Origin: Epiperipatus broadwayi
Taxonomy: Eukaryota > Onychophora > Udeonychophora > Euonychophora > Peripatidae
Direction: 5' to 3'
Length of the DNA: 64,000 nucleotides
NCBI GenBank assembly: GCA_028023455.1
Contig: JAQFVV010012499.1
Coordinates: forward strand, 2,116,584-2,180,583
Below are positions 26,114-37,235 of the stretch, one piece after another. Each line of letters begins with the position of its first letter. Within the stretch, counting starts at the first letter, position 1. The position numbers and the translations under genes are program-made. A model generated the notes under the pieces. The model was not told the origin of the DNA. It saw only the letters and a list, made by a program, of their open reading frames with translations, and did no database searches.

Positions 26114-26567
26114 GTGCAAATCAACACCAAGATTGATGAATCCACTATCACAGAACCAAGGGATAAGCAAAGGCTGCGGAAAATTCTAGAAGAATTTGCC
26201 CCAGTATTCTCCAATACCTCTGGTCAAATAAAGGGTTACACTCATCGGATAAGAGTCAGGGAAGAAACTTATAGTCAGGCAAAAATGTATCCAATCCCCT
26301 TTCAATATAAGGATGAAGTTTAAAAACAAATCCAACAGATGAGGGACTGGGATATTATTGAATGAGGTCCATCACCATACAACAATCCTCTAGTTGTGGT
26401 CAAGAAGAAAAGTGGGAATTTGTGCCTATGCCTGGATGCATGTCATGACTATCCCAGAGAGAGATGTCACTCCTACCATCCAGGAAATTTTTGTTCAACT
26501 GGCTGAAAAGACATTATTCACCACCTTGGACCTTACCACAAGCTATTGGCAGATGAATCTTGACCCC
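26114..26567 (+). pseudogene. N-terminal reverse transcriptase relic (Ty3/Gypsy type)
   Basis: The first fragment (26114-26323) reads LRKILEEFAPVFSN then GYTHRIRVREETYSQAKMYP, the usual lead-in to Gypsy RT. After stops and a frameshift come SPYNNPLVVVKKKSGN, CLCLDA and TLDLTTSYWQMNLDP, i.e. RT motifs 1-3 with the first catalytic Asp in LDL. The catalytic YxDD box, RNase H and integrase are missing because the coding sequence stops at the LTR junction at 26568. Confidence 0.85.
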
Positions 26568-27247
26568 CATTTATATTTATTTGTCAAAATGATTAATGTT
26601 AAATTATCATGTATCCTTCTGTAATCCGAATCTGTTCCAATTTTGTAGATTATTTTGTACACCCACAACATTTTATTTGTAAACACTTGTAAATTGGCAT
26701 ATCAACCCCGCATAACTTATAGCATATTCTATAAAATTATATTCCTGAAATAATTGATGTAAAGAGGATTTTTATAAAACAAATCCCAAGTTTTCAAAAT
26801 GTATAAGATCACTCCAAGCATGAAACAATTTTGTAACATATATATGTGTTTTCTATATTTATTAAATATATATAATTTCATGTAAATCCTGTTTTGTGTT
26901 TGTTTTGAATTATTATTTTCTAGTTAATATTTAGAACAATTTTCATTGGCTAAAAGCTTAGCATTAATAAATAAGTATAATAAATGTAATTCCTGGGCTA
27001 CTCCAACCTCGATCATCATCATCAATCTGATCTTATGCTCTTCCGCTTTGCTTCTGGGCACGGATTTAAAATAATTTTACTGTGTCATCAGGATTGTTGT
27101 TCATTGGGTCAGAGATTCGAAAAATAGGCAAACGGGTTAGAATTCAGGACTGCTCCAGACCTGTGTATCTCAAGCATGATCGGATTCGAGGTACTTTTGC
27201 TTAGGATTTGAATCTTGTTAAGTGAGCATACTATTTTGACCGGTACA
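26568..27247 (+). repeat. LTR segment, 3' copy (680 bp)
   Basis: Direct repeat of 21904-22581, ending CCGGTACA next to a (TA)n tract. Its left end is fused to the RT coding relic, showing a deletion that removed the rest of pol and the upstream part of this LTR. A few percent divergence from the 5' copy points to an old insertion. Confidence 0.85.
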
Positions 27248-28479
27248 ATATATATATATATATATTGTAATGGGATGGGATATCAAAAAAAGGTTTTGAT
27301 CTGGGTGACAGAAAACCATCATCAACCACAATAAATACAATTTGAAATGAAATATCAATAATTTACTAAAGTATATATAAATTAGATATATTTAAGAGGA
27401 GCATGAGATTATAGAATCTCTAAGAAATCATTGAGAGATTAGCCAATTAACTTAGAAGTGCAACTATAAGCATTATTAACCATCAACCATATGTCAAAAC
27501 CAGCTTTATCAAAAAGTAAGTAATACTCAAAAGAAGTTCATCATCATGGATGATCAACAATTAAAATAAATCAGTATAATAAATCAACAGTCAACCTTGT
27601 GACTGGTATGAAAATGGGTCTTCTGTAAACCAGGCTAACTATTGAGTCTTTACCACCTTGGGCAATTATTTAAACATAACTTAAATGCACCACTTAAGTG
27701 TTCAATCATCAGAATACATAAGAATCAAACAATAATGCTGGGACATTAAAACATGCTGATCATCTCTGACGATTTGTTTTGGCCAATTATAAACTTAACT
27801 TTAATAAGACTAAATTAAAATCAAACAGTAGTGCCTGGTCTTTAAAGAATATAATCTTATGTGCCAACCCAGATGATGATGATTGATCAGTTCTGGATGT
27901 CCCAAAAGCATTAATAAGCACCTCATTATCCTCATTTATATATTCATCCCATACTTGAATCTAGCTCAGAGAACATATATTACTGCATGTGACCAAGAGA
28001 TGATGCAATATAATTTTTAACAATTAAATACAAGTTTATTAACAACAATAAAAAAAGCAAAATTAAGGTCTTATAGAATAAGGGTTCTGATTTTGAAAAA
28101 TATACAATAAAAAAATTATCACATTTATGACTTACAAAATTACTATACAAAATTCAAATTATTATATTGATTTACATACTTAATTTATTAGGTTTCTTAA
28201 AATCCACTCAGCACACAGGCATGTGGCTTGTTACAAAATGAATATGTTTGAATTGACATTTAATATAAAAAAGTGATCAAAATTTTACTTATAAGTTATA
28301 TTTGACAAGCATTTGTATTTGCAATACAATTGACAGATATCCGTGTACATACATGTCTGTGCGAGTGATTTCTGAACACATTTGATTGTTACAAAATAAT
28401 TATCAAAATCTTAAGTTATATAAAAATTCAATAAATGATTAAAGTTTCAGTTAAATGATATACATTTTACATAGTAGAT

Positions 28480-29211
28480 TTAATATTTACTAAGGCTGTA
28501 AATCTCAAGAATATGCACATGAAAATGTGAAGATAGGAACCTCTACAGGTCTTAACTACAAGCTTACACATTGGAAGAAATGAAAGAAACCCTTCCTTAC
28601 TTCAACCTACTTTCTATATGAATAGGTGTAGCTGAAGCGGGTAGATCTAAGAATGTGACACCATTCAATACTTCCCTGATTAAATCCACAATTCCTATTA
28701 CACATTAGTGCTCGTGAAATCTATCGATTTACAATGAGTCAATGGAAAAATCTTATGGTTAGAAATCTATTATGATAATTTAAAGTTGTAATTATAAATT
28801 TCTTTAAATGCACAGCATATTGATTAAATAAGTAATATTTACTAAGGCTGTAAACCTTAAGAATATGTGCATGAATCAATACGCATTAAATAAATTTATA
28901 ATTACAACTTTAAACTATTGTAATAGATTTTTAACTATAAGATCTTTCCATTGACTCATTGTAAATCGAAAAATTTTGCAAGTACTAAGCTGTAATAGAA
29001 ATTGTGGACTTAAACAGTGAAGTATTGAATGGTTTCACGATCTTAGATTTAACCGATTCAGCTTCACCTATTCATATAAAAAGTAAGTTGAAGTAAGGAA
29101 GGGTTCACCTCTTTTTTTCCAAAGTGTAAGCTTATGGTTAAGACCTGTAGAGATCCCTACCTTGACATTTCATGTGCATATTCTTGAGGTTTACAGCCTT
29201 AGTAAATATTA
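28480..29211. repeat. ~0.73 kb foldback repeat nested in family C
   Basis: The left arm (about 28480-28826) pairs with the right arm (about 28875-29211) as an inverted repeat at roughly 85-90% identity. The loop (about 28843-28888) holds a further plus-orientation copy of the left outer end (AATATTTACTAAGGCTGTAAA). It is absent from family C copy 1, so it is a later insertion or local inversion-duplication. Confidence 0.85.
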
Positions 29212-29265
29212 CTTACGTAATCAATGGGCATTTAATTAACTTATAGTAGATTAATTGAAATGCAG

Positions 29266-29267
<2 letters not shown>

Positions 29268-29336
<69 letters not shown>
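29268..29336. repeat. (TA)n microsatellite
   Basis: About 34 TA units just outside the right arm of the foldback, followed by a T-run. Confidence 0.97.
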
Positions 29337-29339
<3 letters not shown>

Positions 29340-29511
29340 TTTTTTTTTATTTGCACAGATGTGCAATATATAAAATTTATCTACATAACATTTGTATTTA
29401 TCATAATAAAATTATTAAAGATCATTTTTGCAATTTAATTATCTTTGTCGAATATAGCCTTTTTTCTTTAAAATAAATACTAGCAAATTTTTGACAGATG
29501 ATTGTTGATTG

Positions 29512-29577
29512 ATTTAAAATGTCTTATATATATATATATAAATTGATTTAAAATGTCTTATATATATATATATAAAG
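29512..29577. repeat. Two tandem ~32 bp units
   Basis: GATTTAAAATGTCTTA followed by (TA)n, repeated twice. Confidence 0.9.
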
Positions 29578-29588
29578 ATAAAATTGTT

Positions 29589-30060
29589 TTATGAAATTAA
29601 AAAAATATAAATTGCAAAATGACTTTCTGCTTGATTAGTTAATGCTGATGAAGTAGGCAAGGTGAGATAGGAAAAGTGAATATGTGAACTGCAGCTCCCC
29701 ATGCCATGATAAGTAGACAGCCAAGCATGGACTACCAGTACACACTGCCCCATGACATCATGAAAAAATACCTCATCTTTAAGCACTACCTCTCTTCTAC
29801 CTAGAGAGACCATCCACAAGTAATATCCAGAGAAAAAATATTGGGCACTGAGACATCCCTGCTCATCTACTGTAAGTCTTAGGGATCTATACACAACGTT
29901 TATCCATGAGCCTATTCCTGAAGCCAATATATGCTGTTGGATTATTCTAGGAGCTCAATCATCTAAGTCTGGATAGTGCCAAGCCTATACTTCTGAGCAT
30001 CATGAACACACTGTATTTAGGCAGCCCTGCTCAACTATACACCCACCATAAATATAAAAA
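29589..30060 (-). other. Less AT-rich island with an unrecognised 112-codon ORF
   Basis: 29625-30060 is noticeably richer in G+C than its surroundings and has no counterpart in family C copy 1. The minus-strand ORF 29589-29927 (begins MASGIGSWINVVYRSLRLTV) shows no domain I recognise. It may be a fragment of another inserted element. I do not call it a gene. Confidence 0.25.
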
Positions 30061-31191
30061 GTACAAATTCACACCACTTCCAAAATGTCCTTTTACTAAA
30101 AAAAATATTTAAAATTTTGTTATCATATATAACACTACTCACCAAACAGCCATATATATATATATTTATCTGTGCTTCTCTGCCTTTAGATACATCAGAA
30201 TATGTATAATTACTTCTTCAGCAAGCTGGAGTTCCCTGGGAAAGCTGTTAGATTTTTCTTGGTAAGTTTGGTGTTAGTGATTGTCATCATCAGGAAAAAT
30301 ATAATCCATGTAAAATGTTGATTTGTAGTTGGTCTCTTTCTGTCTAGGATTGTTCCAGGAAAGCAGCTGTCTTGGTTTGATAGATTTCAGGCAAGCAACT
30401 GTCCTCTCCATATTTAAGGCTATGACTTTCAGCACTAAGAAATGGATCCATTTTTCTCCATGTGAATTAAAACTCCTGCAAAGAAAAATAGTAGCAGTTC
30501 CTGAATTTACTGTCCTGCCTTCAGCTACATCAGTTTCATGGTAGCTATTCTTCCAATTCTATGGTCAGCTAAACCAACTGCTGCAAACTTCAACAAGCTG
30601 CAACAAAATATTATAACCAACTTTGCAACTGACTTGTTCTTACAAAAACTACTATCCAGACTCTTTTGGGTAACTCTTACAAAACTGCTGGCAAAACTAA
30701 CTGATATTTTAATCAGTCTTTTTATAATCTTGGTTGGGTCATGTGATAAAAACATAGTGAATGTTTTCAATCTGTCTAATCCTTTTGAAAACAAGCTTGA
30801 AATTTTTAACAAAGTGTGAATGGAAAAAGTTGATTTCAATTAACTTTAATCCTTTCGAATCTATATACATGTTTTTACTCAGATAAAATAAATTTACAAA
30901 TTAATTAAAAGATTTCAAAAATAGACATGTTTACAAATAGAAAACAAGCTTATTTTTAAGTTTTCAAAATCAGAATAAAAATATTATTTTTTTTATTTAT
31001 CAGATCTTTTTTAAATATTTAATTTCATAATAAAATATTATTTTAAGTCAGAGTTATTATTTATTCCTTTTTTTATTTCAGTGAATGCAGAAAATATCTA
31101 CTACAATTTTTGTCTATGTTTATTTTTACTTTTCCTTTACTTATATATATGCACACACACTATATTATTGTGTGCTATGTAACCCAACTGG

Positions 31192-31192
<1 letters not shown>

Positions 31193-31282
<90 letters not shown>
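31193..31282. repeat. (TA)n microsatellite
   Basis: About 45 TA units abutting the 3' end of family C copy 2, the same arrangement as copy 1. It is followed by two tandem 18 bp units (ATTAAATCATTGTAGGYT) at 31284-31318. Confidence 0.97.
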
Positions 31283-31288
<6 letters not shown>

Positions 31289-31318
31289 TCATTGTAGGTT
31301 ATTAAATCATTGTAGGCT

Positions 31319-34300
31319 GTTAGTTTTAATAAATTATAAAACTATAATATTATTTTAGATTTTTATTTTTAGATCATACTTTTGTTCATTAAATGTATAA
31401 TCATAACTATAATGTATTTTCTAGGTTTAACATTTTCCATTTATTTTAAATTCTATTTTAAAAAAAAAATGTTTCTAAAATATATGTTGTATAAAAATCC
31501 ATATCCTGACTTGTAAATTCAAAGATATCCCGATATAATGAAATTAATATGCCAATGTAGTAAACTGACTTAAGCAATATATATATATTAATGAGTATAT
31601 TTCTCATTAGTCATTCTGGAAAAAAAATCTCATGTCTCAGTCAAGTTCTAATACATAATGACATTTTTTTTAAAGGAAAAAAATTGACAAAACAATTTCA
31701 TGACCAAATTTAAAAATAGTTGAAAAATAGGTAAAATATTTTTAAAATATTTTGATAATTATTTTTAAAGCAACTGTAAATATATTTTTTTTTGTAATTA
31801 CAAATCTATTAAAAAATCAATGATAATATCTAGTTTCAATATCTACATAAATAATAAGTGATTACTCCTTGAAACAAAATCTCTAAGTAGTCAATCTATT
31901 AACCCTGCTGATCTGATTTATCCCTAATATCTCCTTTTCTCCATTTTTGTGTCTTTCCAATAATTACCCTAAAAAACTAGATTCATACTGCTTTGTAATA
32001 TAGCCAATATTATTCAATTTGCATTATATTTGTCTGAAAAATAATATTAAAGTTTCTCACTTATAAAATAAGTCCAACCTTCATTCAAAAAAAAAACTCA
32101 ATTGACTTCTCAATTGACAACATTATGAATACAATTATTTAAAATAACTATTAAGTTAAATGATTTGATGAACAACACGAAATAGTATCTTTTATTACTT
32201 CCTCCCCTCCTTAATAGATTTCATAATTCTTTTATTACCCCCCCCTCCTTAATACATTTCTTATTACTTTTTTTTTAATATTTCAACAATTTTTGCTTTT
32301 TTAGACATTCGCACTTTTTTTTTCTAAATTTAAACTATCCAATATTCTCTACTAAGTACAAAGACGTAATGTTATAAAGCAACATAATATATTTGAAAAG
32401 TGATATATTGTTAGAACGTAAAAACAAAGAGATCAGTTGATGATTATTTTTTCACTGTACATAACAGCATATATATATTCATTCATTAGAGATTAAAACA
32501 AGAAAGAAAACCGAAGCAGGTAGTTGTATCTGGATGATCTTTCATTAACTTGATGAGAATTGATATTTTCATTATTTTTATATAGAAAGATGCTGAAATA
32601 GCTTTAACATGTACTAGACTATTTAAAGACATTTTTACCTTCCATTAATCTATTGACTGTTCTTGAAAAAAATATAAACTTAATACATTAAAAAAATATC
32701 CTTTATAAAGCATAAATTGAAAGAATAACATGTGAAAATAGAATTTCATAGCAGTCGCTAGTGTTGCTCTTATAACATATATATATACTGTAACCGAAAA
32801 GCCCTTACCTCGAATCGTAACAGTCTAAATTAATGATACAATACAAATCTATTACTATATAGTACGATCGCGGCAAGGGTACACGCGAAGGCTAATCGCA
32901 GTATTAACTAAATAAATTGTATTATTATTTTTATTAATTATAATTATCCTTAATTACTGGATATTAAAATTGCATTCCCCAAAACTTGATTTATGATTTA
33001 TGATTATTCTTTCAATGACTGCTTTTTAAAACAACGCTATGACTTTAATTTATAATTTTATTTATTTGAGACCCAACGGCAGACCATAGGCAAGATAGTA
33101 TAATCTATAAAACTGCTAATCATTACATGGTGGATATGGGTCATTAAACCAGATAGTAATAGTTATAATCAGTTTCATAATATCATAAACGGTAGCTCAT
33201 CATATATTCAGGTTTAGGGTACAGAAATATTATATAGGGTAAATGCCTTGCAATGGAAAGTAAGCAATATAAATTTTAAGTTACTTATTCACTAAACCAA
33301 ATATCAAATCAAATCAATAGCAATGAAACTCTTAGGAATAAATACCATATCTATTATAGTTATAGAAAATAGGTTCAATTGTTCTATGGCTAGCAAATTT
33401 ATTATTAATTTAAGATATTAATGTCACAAATATCAATAGAGGTAACAGATTCTGGATTATACCCCAGAATTGACAAAGCAAAGCAGTAATAATACAGAAG
33501 ATAAATGGGATTTTATTGTATCCTATACATCACAAAATACTCAAGAACAATCATTAAAATATTCTCTGGATGTTTCAATAAACCGTGTATACATCATCAT
33601 CAGGGACAATGTGTGCTCTAATATTTCTGGTCTAATTACTATGTTGAATTTCTGACTCTATATGTGACTAATAGCAATGGCACAGATAAGTTAGGTTATC
33701 AAATTAACATTTATTTATGGTTCAATAAATATGAAAATAGTAATTGATTAACAATATTCATAATTTTACATAAATGATAAATAATATAAAATACCATCAC
33801 ATATAATTATTCTATATGGACAATGTACATTAATTAGGCAATAAAGTTCTTGTTTTTATTTCATTTTCAAGAAATGGTAAGTTTTAAATTGCACTTTATG
33901 CAAAAAAGTGAAGCTTAGTATTATTATAAGAAATATCAGGCTTAGCACTTTCGGGGAACAGAATAAAATAAATAAAATATTATCACATGTACTTATTTCT
34001 GTGCACATATATGTGCATGAGTTTCATATAATGCAATCTAAAAATTTATTACAAAAGTATTGATTTTTATTCTTATGGGGATGAGGGTAAATTCAAATAC
34101 AGTTACTGGCACCTCCAATACATCAACCCAGAACCAGTGCACCTATACCCCAAATTATAATAACAATGATAACAATTGGAATTTCTAAACATTTGAAATT
34201 TAATTATAATGAGATATGAAATTTAAAAAAAAATTAAGCTCCAACTCAGCTAAGTTGGAATATCATATAATTGACCTATAATAAATTATGACCATAATTC

Positions 34301-36099
34301 ACTTAAATGCCCTGTTATGGCTGATAACAAAACATGTGCAACAAATATTAAGAAAAGGGAAATAATGTAAGCATCAGGATGTATGGAGACTCAACTCAAA
34401 CATACATTCATATAATGAGTATCAATAATATAACTGTGAGTATATTCATCTGCACAAGGAATAACGAGCAGTAAGTATCCTGCGGGTTTTATAATATTAT
34501 CAGAGTAATGAGCATAATTGAAGAATGTTCAGTGGATTAACCACCAGCATTGAAACAAACTTAAAGGGTATACAAACCAATAGTAATAATTATTTTGTGG
34601 GTTAACCATAAACACAAAATGATATAAAGAATATAATATGAACACTTACTTCTCAGATAAATTAGAAATAAAACATCCTCATTAATCTACTAAATTGGAA
34701 GGCACATGCTGTGTTACAAGCATGATACAAGACCAAAAGTTGTAATAAAACTCTATTACATGAAACAATTGAGATAATGGCTTATTGTAGATCAATAGTA
34801 TGAAAGAATATTATCTAATATTATAACATGAGTATAAGCAGAGAATCCTAGAAAGATGTACAGGATTAAGCCATGTAGTAATGATACATTATAGATTCAT
34901 TGAACAAATCATGAAACCCTTCTGCAAGCGCTGTTCCCTAAATTGACTCTCATCAGTCCATACACTGAAGTTAATAAGTAATTATTTTACACAATAAATT
35001 ATATATATACCATGAACTTGTCATATTTACAAGACAATATAAATACAATAAAACATAAAATGCATGTTCATTAAATTACTACAATAGGTTCAAACACATA
35101 TTATTTAAATTTATTGGCTATTAGCCAAACAACTAATCGCTCATTTCTTAAACATAGTGACAAATACAATTTAAATATATAGCTTTTTTAAAAAAATAAC
35201 ATAGAATTTTAAATGTTGATTATATGCTTCTTCATGTCTATTTAAAAGGAATAGTGATAAATTAGTTGATTTGTACAGAGGTTCTCTGAATGATATTTGA
35301 GAGGTAGGATATATGTATTTTAATCAAATTATGTTTGAAAGATAATTAAATTGCATGGCTATGTCTTGGGAGTTATTTCAAAATTTAAATATTTTACTAC
35401 CTTTAATTTATGAATGTTGAGGACAAATAATATATGTTCAAGCCAATAATTATCCCACAAATGCTATAACAATTAAAAAAATTTCCTGGTCAGCTGCTAT
35501 ATCTTTGAACACTACTGTAATTTCAAGAAGATAACCCTCAATGTTGTTTCTAATATAAGTTCAAAGGGAAGCTATAATTAATTCTTCATCACCCAGCCAG
35601 TAGCACACAAAAGGGTTAAAACAGCATTAGATTCTGCACACATATAAAAATGTCAAAGTCATGAAAATAAAACACTATATCCCAAGTTAAATTTGCATTT
35701 CATTCTGCACATATATAACACTCCCATATGTGTTAAAGTTAATGAAAGCACAATTTATCCAAAGTTAAATACAGTACTTCATTTTACACTTTCACAACAC
35801 TACCACAGATGTTAAAATTATGAAGGTGAAACTTTATAAACATAGTCTGTAAACAATAAGAAATTTCAAATAGATTGACCTTTTAGAGCTGCATTCCTGT
35901 TATTGCAGGTAACAATAATTCCTGTGTATTTCAGTTGTAAACCTTGTGGAAGATTATCACCAACTAGACTCACAGTTGGAGGACCCGAACAAATTTTATA
36001 GGATTTAGATATACATTTTGCTACTCACACTTGATAATATTACAACTTTTATCAGTTTTATACAAAAATTTTACAAAGATAATTACAACTCATCTATAG
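31319..36099. other. AT-rich DNA, no gene recognised
   Basis: Long AT-rich stretch with only short random ORFs. One CG-containing patch begins after a (TA)n tract at about 32789 (TGTAACCGAAAAGCCC, then GATCGCGGCAAGGGTACACG near 32868) and could be an element terminus. No matching end was found. Nothing else is supportable. Confidence 0.45.
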
Positions 36100-37235
36100 A
36101 GAACATTGGATTTTCACTAACCAAAAGAACAAACTGTGTCATATCCAGGTATTGGCAAAAGGTATAAAAATGACAAATGAATATGAGTTGCCATTATGCT
36201 TTGGATTTGTATATTATGAAAAGGCATTTGAGTCTATAAACATTTCTTCAGTGATTAAATCATTATTGTGATATTTTAAAGAATATTTATAAAAATGCAA
36301 CAGGAACAATTAGATTACATAATGATACTAAGAAAGTCAACATTGAGATCTCCAAAACATTTTACATTAAGTGCTGTAAAAAGTATTTTGTGGATTAAAA
36401 TGGGAAGCTAAAGGAATGAAAGTAAATGGGTATTATTTAAGTCATTTAGATTTTTCAGATGATGTAGTTGTTTTTGCAAATAATGCTTTAAAGCTGCAGA
36501 AAACATTGAAAGAGTTATTAAATAAAAGTGAGAAAGTAGGAGTAAAGATAAATGTTAAAAAGACTAAAATAATGTTTAATAGATTTTCTCAAAATATGAA
36601 AAAAAGATTGATTATGATGAGTTAGAAGAAGTTAGCAGTTACAAATACCTTGTCAGATTATTAATACAGATGGACACATAATGGATGAAATTAATCATAG
36701 AATTAAACTTGGTTGTGGTGCATTTGGTAAAAATAACTTGATACTAAAAGGAAATATGCCTATGTGTTTGAAAAAGGTTTTTAATAAATGTGTTTTACTA
36801 GTTCTTACTTATGAATGTGAGATTTGGACACTTAATAGAAGAGCAATACAGAGACTTCAAACCACTCAAAGAAGTATGGAGGAATGTATGTTGGAACTAA
36901 CAAGAAGAGATCAAAAATTCAATATATGAGTAAGAGAACAAATTGGTGTTACTGACCTCATTGAAACAAATTAAAAGACTGAAGTAGAGTTGGGATATAT
37001 ATAGCTAGAAGAGATGATAATAGATGGACAACTGAAATCTTAAACTGGATTTCAAAAGATTGTAAAGACACAGAAAGTGACCACATGTGAGATGAATGGA
37101 TAAAATAAGAAAGTGTTTAGGGATGATGTGGAGAAGAGAAGCTAAAGATTGGAAAAGATGGATTGAACTTGGAGACCTTCATCCTGTAGTTGATTGATAA
37201 TGGTTGTTGTTGATGATGATGATCATAAATAAAAA
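36100..37235 (+). pseudogene. LINE relic with partial RT domain (RTE/BovB-like)
   Basis: A shattered non-LTR retrotransposon ORF. From about 36160 the frame reads LCFGFVYYEKAFES, the RT motif A region normally holding the first catalytic Asp. At about 36445 comes FSDDVVVFANN, the F-x-D-D box, where the DD pair survives. Then LTYECEIWTLNRRAIQRLQT (ORF 36681-36929) and, further on, degraded copies of the WAGHISRRDDNRWT region. The 3' end reads GAGACCTTCATCCTGTAGTT then GATTGATAATGG and a short (GAT)n-like tail ending about 37228, the same end as the copy at 5.5 kb. Many stops; inactive. Confidence 0.85.

Larger units (their letters stand above)
20110..27247 (+). mobile_element. Broken Gypsy-like LTR retrotransposon
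   Basis: In order: a promoter-bearing 5' LTR region (left edge uncertain), an LTR 3' segment ending GTACA at 22581, a likely primer-binding start (TGG at 22583), tandem repeats, gag, protease and RT relics, then a second LTR segment ending GTACA at 27247. The RT is cut off after the FTTLDLTTSYWQ region and runs straight into the middle of the LTR at 26568, so RNase H, integrase and the 5' part of the 3' LTR are deleted. The frame is broken by at least five stops or frameshifts. The left boundary could be TGTGACAACA at 20110 or TGAATGAAGC at 19987. Neither gives a convincing target duplication with the right flank. Confidence 0.75.
27266..31194. mobile_element. Family C element, second copy, 3.9 kb, with nested insertion
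   Basis: It starts TGTAATGGGATGGG and ends CCCAACTGGTTA. It is colinear with 9095-12022 through shared landmarks: GAGCATGAGATT near 27400, CAGTCAACCTTGTGACTGG near 27590, and the TCTATGTTTATTTTTACTTT block near 31110. It is about 1 kb longer, largely owing to the foldback at 28480-29211 and an unshared less-AT-rich island near 29600-30060. Like copy 1 it lies in (TA)n DNA, here directly after the 3' end of the LTR element. Confidence 0.65.

Noticed and set aside
30329-30839. ORFs on both strands within family C copy 2
   Set aside because: They are not conserved as open frames in copy 1 at 11.1-11.6 kb, so they are likely chance.
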